Origin: Clostridiaceae bacterium BRH_c20a
Lineage (GTDB): Bacteria; Bacillota; Peptococcia; Peptococcales; BICA1-8
Direction: 5' to 3'
DNA length: 64,000 bases
NCBI GenBank assembly: GCA_000961765.1
Contig: LADT01000053.1
Coordinates: 215,223-279,222, forward strand
How positions within the stretch are numbered: the first letter of the stretch is position 1; the number at the start of each line of letters is the position of its first letter. The notes beneath the pieces are model-generated. The model was not told the origin of the DNA, did no database searches, and was given only the letters and a program-made list of their open reading frames with translations. The position numbers and the translations under genes are program-made. Below, in pieces: positions 8,462 to 17,488 of this stretch.

Positions 8462-9598
8462 TTATGGTATTTTATTTCTTGTATATATTCTGGGTACCCT
8501 GTCTGAAATCATGCACACAACCTCATAGTTTATAGTTCCCAGTTTTTCTGCTATTTCGTCCACACTAATGTTGGCATTTTGACCTTTTCCCAGTAGGATA
8601 AATTCATCCCCGGGTTCTACCGATGGTCCGGAAGTAATATCGACCATACACTGATCCATACAGATTCTTCCTATTATCGGAAACCGTTGGTTCTGATATA
8701 AAACCTCACCTTTACCTGTTAGAAGTCTGGTATAACCATCAGCATAGCCTAAAGGTAAAGAGGCAATTACTGTTTCTTGAGAAGCAGTAAAAATTCCGCC
8801 ATAGCTCACCCTGGTCCCTTTAGGAAATCTTTCTACCCGAGATGCCCTAGCTTTTAGTGTCATGGCCGGCTTCAAATCAACTCTCGATAAATTAACTTCT
8901 CCAGACGGCTTAAGACCATAAAGCATAATTCCAGGTCTCACCATGTCCAAATAAGCTTCAGGCAAATCAATTATTGCAGCACTATTAGCAACATGTTTAA
9001 TTGGAATTTGCTGATTAGATTTTTCCTCTAATAAATGGACAAACTCAAGAAACCGTTTCAACTGTCCGTGTGAATATGTTTTATCAAGCTCATCTGCTTT
9101 AGCTAAATGGGTAAATATGCCTTCCACTTCTAGATTCTGCATAGCTAATATTTCTTGAGCAATATTTAGGCTTTCCACCGAAGGGACTAAACCAATCCTT
9201 GTCATACCAGAATCAACTTTAATATGCACGGTAGCCTTTTTATTCATAGCTGCCCCTTGTTGGTCAAGCATCCGTGCTTCTTCAAGATTATAGATAGTTA
9301 AAATAACATTATTTTCAAGTGCCCGCTGATAATCTTCTATAGGTGTCCAGCCTAGCACCATTATAGGACACTGGATACCACCTTGCCTTAAAAGAACTGC
9401 CTCATTTAAGATTGCTACCGCCAGCCTATCAGCTCCTTGGGCCAAACATGCGTGACTTACTTCTAAGGCACCGTGCCCATAGGCATTAGCTTTAACAACA
9501 GCCATAATTAATTTTGTCCTTACCAGCTTCCTTACCTCTAAGAGATTATGCTGAATTGCTTCTAGGTCAATTTCTGCCCAAACTGGTCTACTATTCAT
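8462..9598 (-). CDS. alr: Alanine racemase
   Basis: This PLP enzyme of 378 residues interconverts L- and D-alanine for peptidoglycan. The PLP lysine is K36 in VVKANAYGHG. The catalytic tyrosine region is RVSYGGIF, and the C-terminal domain contains GRICMDQCMVDIT. The ATG at 9598 has AAGGAG 7 bases upstream; the in-frame TTG two codons earlier is less likely. It follows nnr by a short gap and precedes mazEF, a conserved Firmicute order. Confidence 0.96.
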   Translation of the reverse strand: MNSRPVWAEIDLEAIQHNLLEVRKLVRTKLIMAVVKANAYGHGALEVSHACLAQGADRLAVAILNEAVLLRQGGIQCPIMVLGWTPIEDYQRALENNVILTIYNLEEARMLDQQGAAMNKKATVHIKVDSGMTRIGLVPSVESLNIAQEILAMQNLEVEGIFTHLAKADELDKTYSHGQLKRFLEFVHLLEEKSNQQIPIKHVANSAAIIDLPEAYLDMVRPGIMLYGLKPSGEVNLSRVDLKPAMTLKARASRVERFPKGTRVSYGGIFTASQETVIASLPLGYADGYTRLLTGKGEVLYQNQRFPIIGRICMDQCMVDITSGPSVEPGDEFILLGKGQNANISVDEIAEKLGTINYEVVCMISDRVPRIYTRNKIP

Positions 9599-9612
9599 AA
9601 TCAAACTCCTTT

Positions 9613-11190
9613 TTAGCCCTTAAAAAAGGTGTCTTTTGATGTTTTAGCCGAATATTCTTTAATAACTTGTGGTAGAACACTAACTACATCACCAGCTTTA
9701 CTGCTTATTTCTCCTACTTGCCTGGCAGCTTCCTCACCGGCTAAACCATGTAAATAAACGGCAGCACAGAGAGCCTGACTAATATTATTAACCTGTCCCA
9801 CTAAAGACCCAATCATACCAGCTAGGACATCACCTGTCCCTGCTGTAGCTAACGCAGGGCTCCCCGTAGGATTTATAAAGATCTCTCCCTCTGGTGATGC
9901 TATAACTGTTTTATTACCTTTTAGTACTACCCAAATACCATACTTATCAGCTAGATCCAAAGCCCTTTCCCAGCGGTTTTCCTGAATATCTTGGATGGGC
10001 AGATCTAAAAGACGACCCATCTCCCCGGGATGAGGCGTTAATATAATTGGCACTGCAGCCTCTTTTAAAATATCTGGACGATCAGCTAAGGCATTGAGAC
10101 CATCAGCATCTATAATAAGAGGAACTTTGAGATGCACTAAAAGCCAAGTCAAAAACGGCAGGATTTCGCTATTCCTACCCATTCCCGGTCCCAAAATAAC
10201 TGCTGATTTACCTGATAAAATTTCAATTATTTCCGCACCAGAAACAAGTCCTAAGGTGCCTTGAGGGGTTTCTGCCACCGGATGAGTTATCAATTCAGGC
10301 AAGGAACTGGCTAGTGTGGGTTGGATAGACTTAGGAACTACCCCACTCACCAGACCTGCCCCCATAGCAAATGCCCCTCTAGCAGCAAGGTTTACTGCCC
10401 CCATCATGCCTTGTGAACCACCTATTATTAATACATGCCCAAAGTTACCTTTATGACTTTCAGGATAACGATAAGGAAGGCTTTTTACAACCATTTCTTT
10501 AGTAATTAAGTGCCTTTTTATTTTTAGCTCTTCAATAAGTGCCCCAGGTATACTGATATCAACCACCTTCAAATTGCCGGTATATTTATAGCCTGGGTGT
10601 ACAACTAAACCTAACTTTGGAAGCTGAAAGGTTAGAGTTACATCAGCCTGTATGCAAAGTCCTTGTACTTTACCTGAATCAGCATCTAATCCTGAGGGAA
10701 TATCTACAGCCAGGGTTAACGAGCTGTTTTCATTAATGATTTCAATGACCTTCTTAGCAAGCCCCTGAATACTGCCCTTGAATCCTGTACCATATAGGGC
10801 ATCGATAATTATATCTGTATAATGCAGAGATAACCGCAAGAGATGTAAGCTATTTTCGTTCTCAATATTCTGCCACTTTATCGGCAGCTTTTGGGCTATC
10901 CGATAATTGACAAGGGCTGCGCCCTGATACTCTTTAGTTCCTAAGGTAAATATCCTAACATCAGCACCCATATTTGTAAGGTGGCGGGCGATAACAAGTC
11001 CATCACCACCATTATTACCCTTGCCTGCTACTATTATTACCTTTTTTCCATTAAGCTTAGGGAAATACCCTCTTATCTCCTCCACAACTCTCAACCCGGC
11101 ATTTTCCATAAGAACTAATTCAGGAATATTCCATTCCTCAACAGCTATCTTATCAATTGCTGCCATCTCTTTTCCAGTAACCACAAGCAT
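9613..11190 (-). CDS. nnr: Bifunctional NAD(P)H-hydrate epimerase/dehydratase
   Basis: This 525-residue fusion repairs hydrated NAD(P)H. The N-terminal YjeF epimerase half (about 1-215) has VVAGKGNNGGDGLVIARHL, ALYGTGFKG and VDIPSGLDADSG. The C-terminal ribokinase-like dehydratase half (about 225-515) has ILGPGMGRN, LTPHPGEMGRLL, VVLKGNKTVIA and AGTGDVLAGMIG. Length and domain order match the bacterial fusion. The ATG lies 7 bp after acpS. Cotranscription with acpS and alr is likely. Confidence 0.95.
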   Translation of the reverse strand: MLVVTGKEMAAIDKIAVEEWNIPELVLMENAGLRVVEEIRGYFPKLNGKKVIIVAGKGNNGGDGLVIARHLTNMGADVRIFTLGTKEYQGAALVNYRIAQKLPIKWQNIENENSLHLLRLSLHYTDIIIDALYGTGFKGSIQGLAKKVIEIINENSSLTLAVDIPSGLDADSGKVQGLCIQADVTLTFQLPKLGLVVHPGYKYTGNLKVVDISIPGALIEELKIKRHLITKEMVVKSLPYRYPESHKGNFGHVLIIGGSQGMMGAVNLAARGAFAMGAGLVSGVVPKSIQPTLASSLPELITHPVAETPQGTLGLVSGAEIIEILSGKSAVILGPGMGRNSEILPFLTWLLVHLKVPLIIDADGLNALADRPDILKEAAVPIILTPHPGEMGRLLDLPIQDIQENRWERALDLADKYGIWVVLKGNKTVIASPEGEIFINPTGSPALATAGTGDVLAGMIGSLVGQVNNISQALCAAVYLHGLAGEEAARQVGEISSKAGDVVSVLPQVIKEYSAKTSKDTFFKG

Positions 11191-11197
11191 ACTTTCT

Positions 11198-11572
11198 TTA
11201 CCCCCCTTCTAAAATGACCATTGCCACAGCATAGTCACGGCAGTGACTGAGACTTATGTTTATTTGTGTGACACCCAATTCTTGAGCTTTTACCTGAGCT
11301 CTGCCATGTATCCTTATAGAAGGTTTGCCAAGTGGGTCATTTATGACCTCGATATCCTGCCACTTAAAATCCCTAAAACCTGTTCCTAAGGCTTTAGCTA
11401 CCGCTTCCTTAGCGGCAAATCTAGCAGCCAAAGGCGCAAAAAAATCCCCTGCCCCTTGACAGTAGTCAATTTCCGTTCTAGTAAAAATCCGCTCCACCAT
11501 CTTAGGCCGGGTCTGTACAGCCTTTTTAACCCTGGCAATTTCAATTATATCAGTACCAATGCCGATAATCAT
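11198..11572 (-). CDS. acpS: Holo-[acyl-carrier-protein] synthase
   Basis: This 124-residue enzyme transfers 4'-phosphopantetheine from CoA to acyl carrier protein. The family motifs GIGTDIIEIARV (Mg-binding aspartate) and RFAAKEAVAKALG (glutamate) are both present, as is the C-terminal ISLSHCRDYAVAMVI. The start ATG has AAAGGAG seven bases upstream. It is the first gene of the acpS-nnr-alr-mazEF group. The upstream intergenic space is the composite repeat element at 11.6-11.9 kb rather than an obvious promoter. Confidence 0.96.
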   Translation of the reverse strand: MIIGIGTDIIEIARVKKAVQTRPKMVERIFTRTEIDYCQGAGDFFAPLAARFAAKEAVAKALGTGFRDFKWQDIEVINDPLGKPSIRIHGRAQVKAQELGVTQINISLSHCRDYAVAMVILEGG

Positions 11573-11586
11573 ATTTTCTCCTTTGT

Positions 11587-11929
11587 CATTTTTAGGGGTC
11601 AGACGTACTTTTCCGTCTAGCTTGTTAGTCGGACATTTACTTTATGGTCAGCTTAGTGCGTCTGACATTTACTCACAGGTCTAGCTTGTTAGTCTGACAC
11701 TTACTTATACTGCTAGCTTATTGCGTCTGACACGGGCATTGAATGATAGAGTGTTGGGTCGGGGATCGGTGCTCGGTGTCCGGTGTTCGGTACTTAATCT
11801 AGCGAAGCGAAATCTTAATCTAGCGAAGCGGAATCTTAGTCTAATCTTAACCTTAACCTTGTTTCCCCGGGCACTGGTCACTGGACACAGGGCGCGGTTT
11901 TTATCAGACGCAATATATTCACCCCGAAG
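11587..11929. repeat. Composite intergenic repeat element, copy B (inverted relative to A and C)
   Basis: The left array (about 11600-11735) carries GTCTGAC units about 30-33 bp apart. The core (about 11735-11865) is the reverse complement of the cores near 5.4 and 17.2 kb, including CATTGAATGATAGAGTG, GGGTCGGGGATCGGTGCTCG and CTAGCGAAGCGAAATC. A short right arm holds one reverse unit (ATCAGACGCAATATATTCAC). It separates glmM from acpS. Confidence 0.85.
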
Positions 11930-13267
11930 CTATTTCAGTTCTTTAGCAATTACTTCAGCAATATCCTGGGTTATCTGCTCTAGTTCAGCAAGGTCGTTAC
12001 CTTCAGCCATAACCCTAATTAAGGCTTCAGTTCCTGAAGCTCTGACCAAAACCCGGCCGCGTTTTCCCAGCTTTTGATCATATTCTTTAATAATATTTTG
12101 GATGCTTTCATTGATCTGCCAGGAACTTTTATCTTTTACTCGTACATTGACAAGTATCTGGGGAAGCCTCTCCATTTGCTGTGCTAGTTGTGATAAAGGC
12201 CTTCCGCTTTTCTTAACAACTTCCAAGAGCTTGAGAGCTGTTAGTATACCATCACCCGTTGTATTATAGTTTAAAAAGATGATATGGCCTGATTGCTCTC
12301 CCCCTAATACTGCTCCGGTTTCCTGCATTTTTTCCAGTACGTATCGGTCTCCTACTTTGGTTTCTTCTACTTCAATCCCACTCTTTTCAAAAGCCTGTTT
12401 TAGACCTAAATTGCTCATAACAGTACCTACTACTTTATTGCCGGTAAGCAGTCCCTGTTTTTGCAGCTCTAAGCCGCAGATTACCAGTATCTGGTCCCCG
12501 TCAACTATATTTCCTAACTCGTCAACTGCCAGCATCCGATCACTATCACCGTCATAGGCTATACCTAAATGGGCCCTATTCTCAAGGACTGCTTTTTTTA
12601 AAGACTCCATATGGGTGGAGCCACAGTCTTTATTAATATTTAAACCATCAGGTTTTTCAAAAATACTAATTACTTCTACACCTAATTCCCGAAATAAAGA
12701 TGGACTGATTAAATAAGCAGCACCATTAGCGCAGTCTATTACCACCTTAAGGCCATCTAAATTTATGTCAACTGTTTCTCTTAAAAACTCTTTATAAAGC
12801 CCGCTGCCTTCCTTGATATCCTCCACCTTACCAATATCAGCTCCAATTGGATAGGGTATCTCCTCCATACCTTGAGCTATAGTCGTTTCAATTTTATTCT
12901 CTATTTCATCAGGCAGTTTAAAGCCCTGGTGGTTGAAAAATTTTATACCATTATCACCAGCAGGATTATGGGAGGCAGAGATAACCACCCCCGCCATTGC
13001 CCCTAATTTTCTAGTAAGAAAGGCAATGCCTGGTGTAGGCATTACCCCTACTTTTAATACATTAACACCGGCAGAACAAATGCCGGCAATCAGAGCACTT
13101 TCCAACATATCCCCAGAAATACGGGTATCTTTACCAATAACTATTGCCTTTTTCCTATCTTGAGGATTTAATATATATGCTGCAGCTCTTCCTAATTTAA
13201 AAGCCAGCTCCGGTGTTAAATCTGAATTAGCCTGCCCTCTAACACCATCCGTTCCAAATATTTTCAA
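11930..13267 (-). CDS. glmM: Phosphoglucosamine mutase
   Basis: This 445-residue enzyme converts glucosamine-6-phosphate to glucosamine-1-phosphate for UDP-GlcNAc synthesis. The phosphoserine loop is VVISASHNPAGDNGIKFF (S99), the Mg loop is AYDGDSDRML, the sugar loop contains GGEQSGH, and the phosphate-binding RASGTEALIRVM is near the C-terminus. Start: TTG at 13267 preceded by GGGAGCG; the protein then begins MKIFGTDGVRG as in the family. It belongs to the cdaA-cdaR-glmM group, but a repeat block separates it from cdaR. Confidence 0.97.
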   Translation of the reverse strand: MKIFGTDGVRGQANSDLTPELAFKLGRAAAYILNPQDRKKAIVIGKDTRISGDMLESALIAGICSAGVNVLKVGVMPTPGIAFLTRKLGAMAGVVISASHNPAGDNGIKFFNHQGFKLPDEIENKIETTIAQGMEEIPYPIGADIGKVEDIKEGSGLYKEFLRETVDINLDGLKVVIDCANGAAYLISPSLFRELGVEVISIFEKPDGLNINKDCGSTHMESLKKAVLENRAHLGIAYDGDSDRMLAVDELGNIVDGDQILVICGLELQKQGLLTGNKVVGTVMSNLGLKQAFEKSGIEVEETKVGDRYVLEKMQETGAVLGGEQSGHIIFLNYNTTGDGILTALKLLEVVKKSGRPLSQLAQQMERLPQILVNVRVKDKSSWQINESIQNIIKEYDQKLGKRGRVLVRASGTEALIRVMAEGNDLAELEQITQDIAEVIAKELK

Positions 13268-13305
13268 ATTTTATCGCTCCCTATCTTTACATGAGGTAAA
13301 TTATT

Positions 13306-13619
13306 TGCGATCGGGCGGGCATGGAAACCCGCCCCTACTAGATCTTTCCAATTGGTCAGACAATACTTATGCTGCTAGACTTTTGCGTCTGACACAAGCA
13401 TCTAGTTTTTTCTGGCACTGGGCACTGAGCACTGGACACGATCTTTTAACAGACGCGCAAGCTAGACCTATGAGTAAAGCAGACGCAATATCTTCACCCA
13501 GTAGTATTGTCAGACGCTCAATGTTCACCCTTAAGTACAGCAGACACACAATCTCAACCCATAAGCAATTGTCAGACCCAATAGAATTACTCCGAAGTAA
13601 ATTGTCAGACGCTCAACCT
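13306..13619. repeat. GCGTCTGAC-type repeat array, mostly reverse units
   Basis: After a GGCGGG/CCCGCC hairpin (about 13314-13334) and two forward units (13356-13395) come six or more reverse units (CAGACGC at about 13444, 13483, 13510, 13541, 13574 and 13606), spaced about 28-38 bp. The array runs directly into the end of cdaR. It fills the gap between glmM and cdaR. Confidence 0.85.
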
Positions 13620-14864
13620 TCACCCAGTAGTAGTCGTAGTAGTCGTAGTAGTCGTTACCGGTTTTTCCTCTAAAGCTTTAATTTCAACCTTGACTCTTTG
13701 GGGTTCAATATTTTTAAGCTGCACATCACCAGGTGCATCTATCTGTACCTCTAGTTCATGAGTGCCAAAATCCAAGCCTGCTACATCGACAAAGGCAATA
13801 ATATCCTGGAAGGTTATATTATCCATAATATCCTTCTTACCCTCTACATTAACCTTAACAGCTTCTGTTGTTACAAGCACCTTCTGGCTGCTTTTACTGT
13901 TATAAACCTTTATAGGAATATCAAAGTTTTTTTGCACTGGACTTAATTCTATCTGAACAATTACTTTTACTTTAGTTCCATATAAAACAGTTACTCCCGA
14001 GGGTATACTTAAATCTACTTCTCGGATAACATTTTCTTTTACATCGGTAAGATTAACTGGTAAGGTTTGTATTAAATCTATAGTATCCAACTTATTAAAT
14101 TGACCTAGGATTTTCACTGTCTCCGGCTCAACCATTATCCTAGCAATCTGATACCCCGGGGCAGGCTTGCCATCAATTACAGGTTTAACAGGTACTGTCT
14201 TACTAGGTGTATCTTGAACAACAGGAATAAAAACCTCTACAGTATTGGGTATAATATTTAAGGTATCGGCTCCAAACCAGTTTCCCAATTTATCCTGAAC
14301 CTTAATGGGAAGGTTCAGTACTAGATTTGACTGGGCGGAGTTCAAGTTAACATCAACCCGGGCTTCCTCTAGGTTATCCAAAATATTTGCCGGTCCCCTG
14401 ATTACTACTTGGGAAGGTTTGACTGTTGCTTTAAAGCTAGAATAACCATGGGCAGTCTCACCTAGCAAAGCTGCTGTTACAGGGACCTGCCTTTCCGCTA
14501 TCATATCAACATTTACACTGACCTCTTTAGGAAAAACATCGGTTATCTCTATCCCCAAAGGATTTCCTATTATTACCGGGAGTGCCTGTTGACCTAGTTT
14601 CACCTGTGCTAGATCAACACGGGCTTCGAAATCCTTTAAGCCTAGACCATTAATAATTTTTTGCTCCCCTCGAATTTTAATATTGACGACATTGGTTTTG
14701 GAGGTAAGGGTCAAATTATCCAGTAAATTCTCATAATTTACGCTTAAATTTAACGTTTTCTCTAAAGGAGGGTTTTGATCAGCCGTTACATATAACCATA
14801 ATAAGACAGCTAATAAAATAGCAATTAGTTTGTAGATTAGATTATCTTTCCACGTTTCTGCCAT
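13620..14864 (-). CDS. cdaR: CdaR (YbbR-domain regulator of diadenylate cyclase)
   Basis: This 414-residue membrane-anchored protein has an N-terminal transmembrane helix (about 11-27, LIYKLIAILLAVLLWLYV) followed by several YbbR repeats outside the membrane. It is known to bind and modulate CdaA. It overlaps the usual operon: cdaA ends 2 bp before the ATG, which has GGAGG eight bases upstream inside the end of cdaA. The C-terminus is odd: ten consecutive threonines and a glycine, encoded by ACTACTACGACTACTACGAC-like DNA that merges into the 30-bp repeat array. The stop codon lies in the repeat motif ACTACTGGGTGAAGG. Confidence 0.93.
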   Translation of the reverse strand: MAETWKDNLIYKLIAILLAVLLWLYVTADQNPPLEKTLNLSVNYENLLDNLTLTSKTNVVNIKIRGEQKIINGLGLKDFEARVDLAQVKLGQQALPVIIGNPLGIEITDVFPKEVSVNVDMIAERQVPVTAALLGETAHGYSSFKATVKPSQVVIRGPANILDNLEEARVDVNLNSAQSNLVLNLPIKVQDKLGNWFGADTLNIIPNTVEVFIPVVQDTPSKTVPVKPVIDGKPAPGYQIARIMVEPETVKILGQFNKLDTIDLIQTLPVNLTDVKENVIREVDLSIPSGVTVLYGTKVKVIVQIELSPVQKNFDIPIKVYNSKSSQKVLVTTEAVKVNVEGKKDIMDNITFQDIIAFVDVAGLDFGTHELEVQIDAPGDVQLKNIEPQRVKVEIKALEEKPVTTTTTTTTTTG

Positions 14865-14866
14865 TA

Positions 14867-15667
14867 TTATGACCTCCAGTTCCAGAAATGGGTAGTTTTC
14901 TGTTGAGGGGTTATTCTATTAATAAGCAGCTCTTTTAAAGTCATTTCATCTAAATAACGAGTAAGTTTACCATCCTCAGCAACTGAAATCACACCAGTTT
15001 CTTCTGAGACTAATACCACTATTGCATCAGAAACTTCGGTTACACCCATTGCAGCTCTGTGTCTGGTTCCAAGCTCTTTACTTAGATTGGGATTTTCCGA
15101 AAGAGGAAGAAAACACCCGGCTGCCATTAGTCTATTGCCCTGCATAATTACTGCACCATCATGCAGAGGAGTCTTAGGAATAAAGGTATTCATTAACAGC
15201 TCACTTGTAATAATGCCATCTACCTTAATACCTGTTTCCACAAAATCAGCTAATCCAGTTTGCCTTTCTATCACAATTAAAGCACCGATTTTTCTTTTAG
15301 CCATGAACTTTACTGCTCGAACGACTTCATTAACCAACTTTTCTACATCTTCTAGTGCCAAATATTCAGTGCGGACAAATAACTTTCCACGTCCTAGCTG
15401 CTCTAAAGCCCTTCTTAGTTCTGGCTGAAATACAATGGGAATTGCGATAAAAAACCCTGTTTGAGCCTTTTCTAGAAGCCAATTAATAGACTGCAAACCT
15501 AATATTTTACTGGCTACGGTAGCCATTAAAAGAACAACTAACCCTTTTATCAATTGTACCGCCCGGGTTCCTTTTAAAATCATCATCAATTTATAAATAA
15601 CAAAAGCAACAATAATTAGATCCAAAAGGTTAATCGGGTTGAAAATTTTTATATATTGTTCAAACAA
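14867..15667 (-). CDS. cdaA: Diadenylate cyclase CdaA
   Basis: This 266-residue integral membrane enzyme makes c-di-AMP from two ATP. N-terminal hydrophobic helices (about 13-30, 38-55 and 71-80) precede the DAC domain, whose catalytic motifs are PLHDGAVIM (DGA at 170-172) and GTRHRAAMG (RHR at 202-204). Start: TTG at 15667 preceded by AAGGTGGT. It is the first gene of cdaA-cdaR-glmM, which links c-di-AMP to wall-precursor synthesis, and is divergent from the DUF881 gene. Confidence 0.96.
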   Translation of the reverse strand: MFEQYIKIFNPINLLDLIIVAFVIYKLMMILKGTRAVQLIKGLVVLLMATVASKILGLQSINWLLEKAQTGFFIAIPIVFQPELRRALEQLGRGKLFVRTEYLALEDVEKLVNEVVRAVKFMAKRKIGALIVIERQTGLADFVETGIKVDGIITSELLMNTFIPKTPLHDGAVIMQGNRLMAAGCFLPLSENPNLSKELGTRHRAAMGVTEVSDAIVVLVSEETGVISVAEDGKLTRYLDEMTLKELLINRITPQQKTTHFWNWRS

Positions 15668-15837
15668 GGCGGCACCACCTTTCTATTTATGGACTAAATA
15701 TTATTGTTCGATAACTTATTTAAAAACCCTGTTTTCTTTCTAACTTTATTAGGAAATTATATTAAATAAGAAGTGCATTTTTCCAGCTAACACCTTCTAG
15801 TTGGAAGCATCTTATATCTTTATTTTATATCACTCTG

Positions 15838-15846
15838 TGCTATAAT
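15838..15846 (+). promoter_or_regulatory. Extended -10 promoter of the DUF881-sbp operon
   Basis: TGCTATAAT is a consensus extended -10 element 46 bases before the chosen ATG. No strong -35 is seen, as is common with extended -10 promoters. Confidence 0.5.
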
Positions 15847-15891
15847 ATATTGAAGGATTGGTATAGATACTCTAAAAAGGGGGTAGATGCT

Positions 15892-16608
15892 ATGAGAAAA
15901 TGGGTTTTGCCAATCACTATAGTATGTATTATATCCGGTTTGCTCCTATCTTTGCAATTTAAAGCGCAAGCTTCACTAACATCTAACCCTATAGGTCAAA
16001 GAAATGAGGCTTTAGTTGGATTAATTAACAACTCAGAAGAGGAAATTGTTAAATATCAAGAAGCAATTAATGTTCTCCGGGAAGAATTAGATAAAATTGA
16101 AAACAGCTCTCCAACCGGGCAAGTTGATATAAAACAGCTCCAGCAAAAGGTACAAAAAGCCAAATTACAAGCCGGACTTCTACCAGTAAAGGGTCGGGGC
16201 ATAAAAGTTATTGTAGATGATAATAATGCAGGTCTTAATGCTGCTCCTAATGATGATCCAAACCGTTATATAATTCATTATGAAAATATCCTTAATATTA
16301 TTACTGAATTAAAATTAGGCCGTGCAGAAGCTATTAGTATTAATGGTCAAAGAATAGTAACGCCGACTGAAATCAGGTGTGTCGGAAACGTAATCCTAGT
16401 AAATATTACTCGCCTTGCTCCTCCTTTTGAGATTTCGGCTATAGGTAATCCTGACATCCTAGAAGAAATGTTACTTTCAGGAGAATATGACCTTTTAAAA
16501 GGTACCGGTTTCCCAGTAAGCTATACTAAATATAATTCAGAAAACCCCATAGAAATTCCAGCTTATACAGGGACTTATCAATTTAATTATACAAAGATTA
16601 ATGAGTAG
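15892..16608 (+). CDS. DUF881 family membrane-anchored protein (first copy)
   Basis: This 238-residue protein has one N-terminal transmembrane helix (WVLPITIVCIISGLLLSLQF), a coiled coil (about 35-85, NNSEEEIVKYQEAI onwards) and a C-terminal alpha/beta domain (VKGRGIKVIVDDNN, AEAISINGQRIV, FEISAIGNPDILEEM) typical of DUF881. The function is unknown; the family clusters with sbp and cell-division genes. The ATG at 15892 has GGGGG 8 bases upstream; an earlier in-frame start at 15850 lacks one. The sbp gene follows by 8 bp. Confidence 0.9.
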   Translation: MRKWVLPITIVCIISGLLLSLQFKAQASLTSNPIGQRNEALVGLINNSEEEIVKYQEAINVLREELDKIENSSPTGQVDIKQLQQKVQKAKLQAGLLPVKGRGIKVIVDDNNAGLNAAPNDDPNRYIIHYENILNIITELKLGRAEAISINGQRIVTPTEIRCVGNVILVNITRLAPPFEISAIGNPDILEEMLLSGEYDLLKGTGFPVSYTKYNSENPIEIPAYTGTYQFNYTKINE

Positions 16609-16616
16609 GTGATATT

Positions 16617-16979
16617 ATGTGGCTTCCATTATTAGGCTTGTTATTCGGCGCAATTATCGGATCCGCCATTTCCTTTCAAATCCCGATAATATTTGCGAAA
16701 TATATGTCAGTAGCTGTTTTAGCTTCATTAGACTCTGTATTTGGCGGTATCAAAGGGGTTTTAGAGGAAACCTTTGACGGTACAGTTCTATTAACAGGGT
16801 TTTTTACAAATGCATTACTGGCAGCACTGTTAGCCTATCTAGGCGACAGACTAGGTGTCGACTTATACCTTGCTGCTGTTTTCGCTTTTGGTGTACGGCT
16901 TTTCCAGAACCTGGCTACAATCCGGCACTATCTGTTATGCCGCAGCTTAAAGAGCTATAAGGGATGCCCGAGGAAGTAA
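16617..16979 (+). CDS. sbp: Small basic protein (DUF1290, Sbp)
   Basis: This 120-residue membrane protein of the Sbp family has about three hydrophobic helices: LPLLGLLFGAIIGSAISF, VLLTGFFTNALLAALLAYLG and LYLAAVFAFGVRLFQNL. ASLDSVFGGIKGVLEETFDG is the conserved central loop. The function is unknown; the gene usually lies between two DUF881 genes, as here. The stop codon lies inside a small terminator hairpin. Confidence 0.92.
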   Translation: MWLPLLGLLFGAIIGSAISFQIPIIFAKYMSVAVLASLDSVFGGIKGVLEETFDGTVLLTGFFTNALLAALLAYLGDRLGVDLYLAAVFAFGVRLFQNLATIRHYLLCRSLKSYKGCPRK

Positions 16980-16997
16980 TGCGTAGCATTACTTTTT
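16974..16997 (+). terminator. Short terminator at the end of sbp
   Basis: AAGTAATGC-gta-GCATTACTT is followed by TTT. A related AGTAATGCGTTAGCATTGCT sequence is at 62981-63000, so this may itself be an interspersed element. Confidence 0.5.
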
Positions 16998-17476
16998 GGT
17001 GAAGATTACGCGTCTGACATCTACTCACGGGATTAGATATTGCGTCTGACAATACTTCTGGGCGAATATTTTGCGTCTGATAAGACCAGTGAGCAGTTCT
17101 CGGTGCCCAGTGCCCGGGGAAACAAGGGTCGAGGTTTCGCTCCATTTCATTTCGCTAGGTTAAGGTTAAAATCAGACTAAGATTCCGCTACGCTAGATTA
17201 AGATTTCGCTTCGCTAGATTAAGTACCGAGCACCGGACACCGAGCACCGATCCCCGACCCAACATTCTATCCATTCAATACCAGTGTCAGACGCAATAAA
17301 TTGACCTATAAGCATTAGCAGACGCAATAAGCTAGCCGTATAAGTATTGTCTGACCAATAGGCTAGACCCAGAAGTAAGTGTCAGACTAAAAGCTAGACC
17401 TATGAGTAGTGCAGACGCAATAAGCTGACCACAAAGTAAATGTCCGACTAACAATCTAAACCTATGAGTAAGAAGG
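16998..17476. repeat. Composite intergenic repeat element, copy C
   Basis: Left array (17010-17080): three forward GCGTCTGAC units. Core (about 17125-17290): GGTTTCGCTCC, GGTTAAGG, CCGCTACGCTAGATTAAG, TTCGCTTCGCTAGATTAAG, GTACCGAGCACCGGACACCG and GATCCCCGACCCAACA. Right array (17286-17470): about seven reverse units (CAGACGCAATAAGCTAGMCC type). It separates sbp from the second DUF881 gene, which normally adjoin. Confidence 0.88.
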
Positions 17477-17488
17477 TTGGTGAAAAGT

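Noticed and set aside
11721..12077. Plus-strand frame crossing the composite repeat and the glmM end
   Set aside because: Antisense to glmM and composed of repeat text.
13305..13673. Plus-strand frame through the repeat array and cdaR end
   Set aside because: Low-complexity serine/arginine product from repeats; antisense to cdaR.
5208..17476. CRISPR array for the 30-31 bp GCGTCTGAC repeats
   Set aside because: The spacing between cores is itself repetitive (the whole unit is the repeat), there are no unique spacers of 30-40 bases, both orientations occur, and no cas gene is present.
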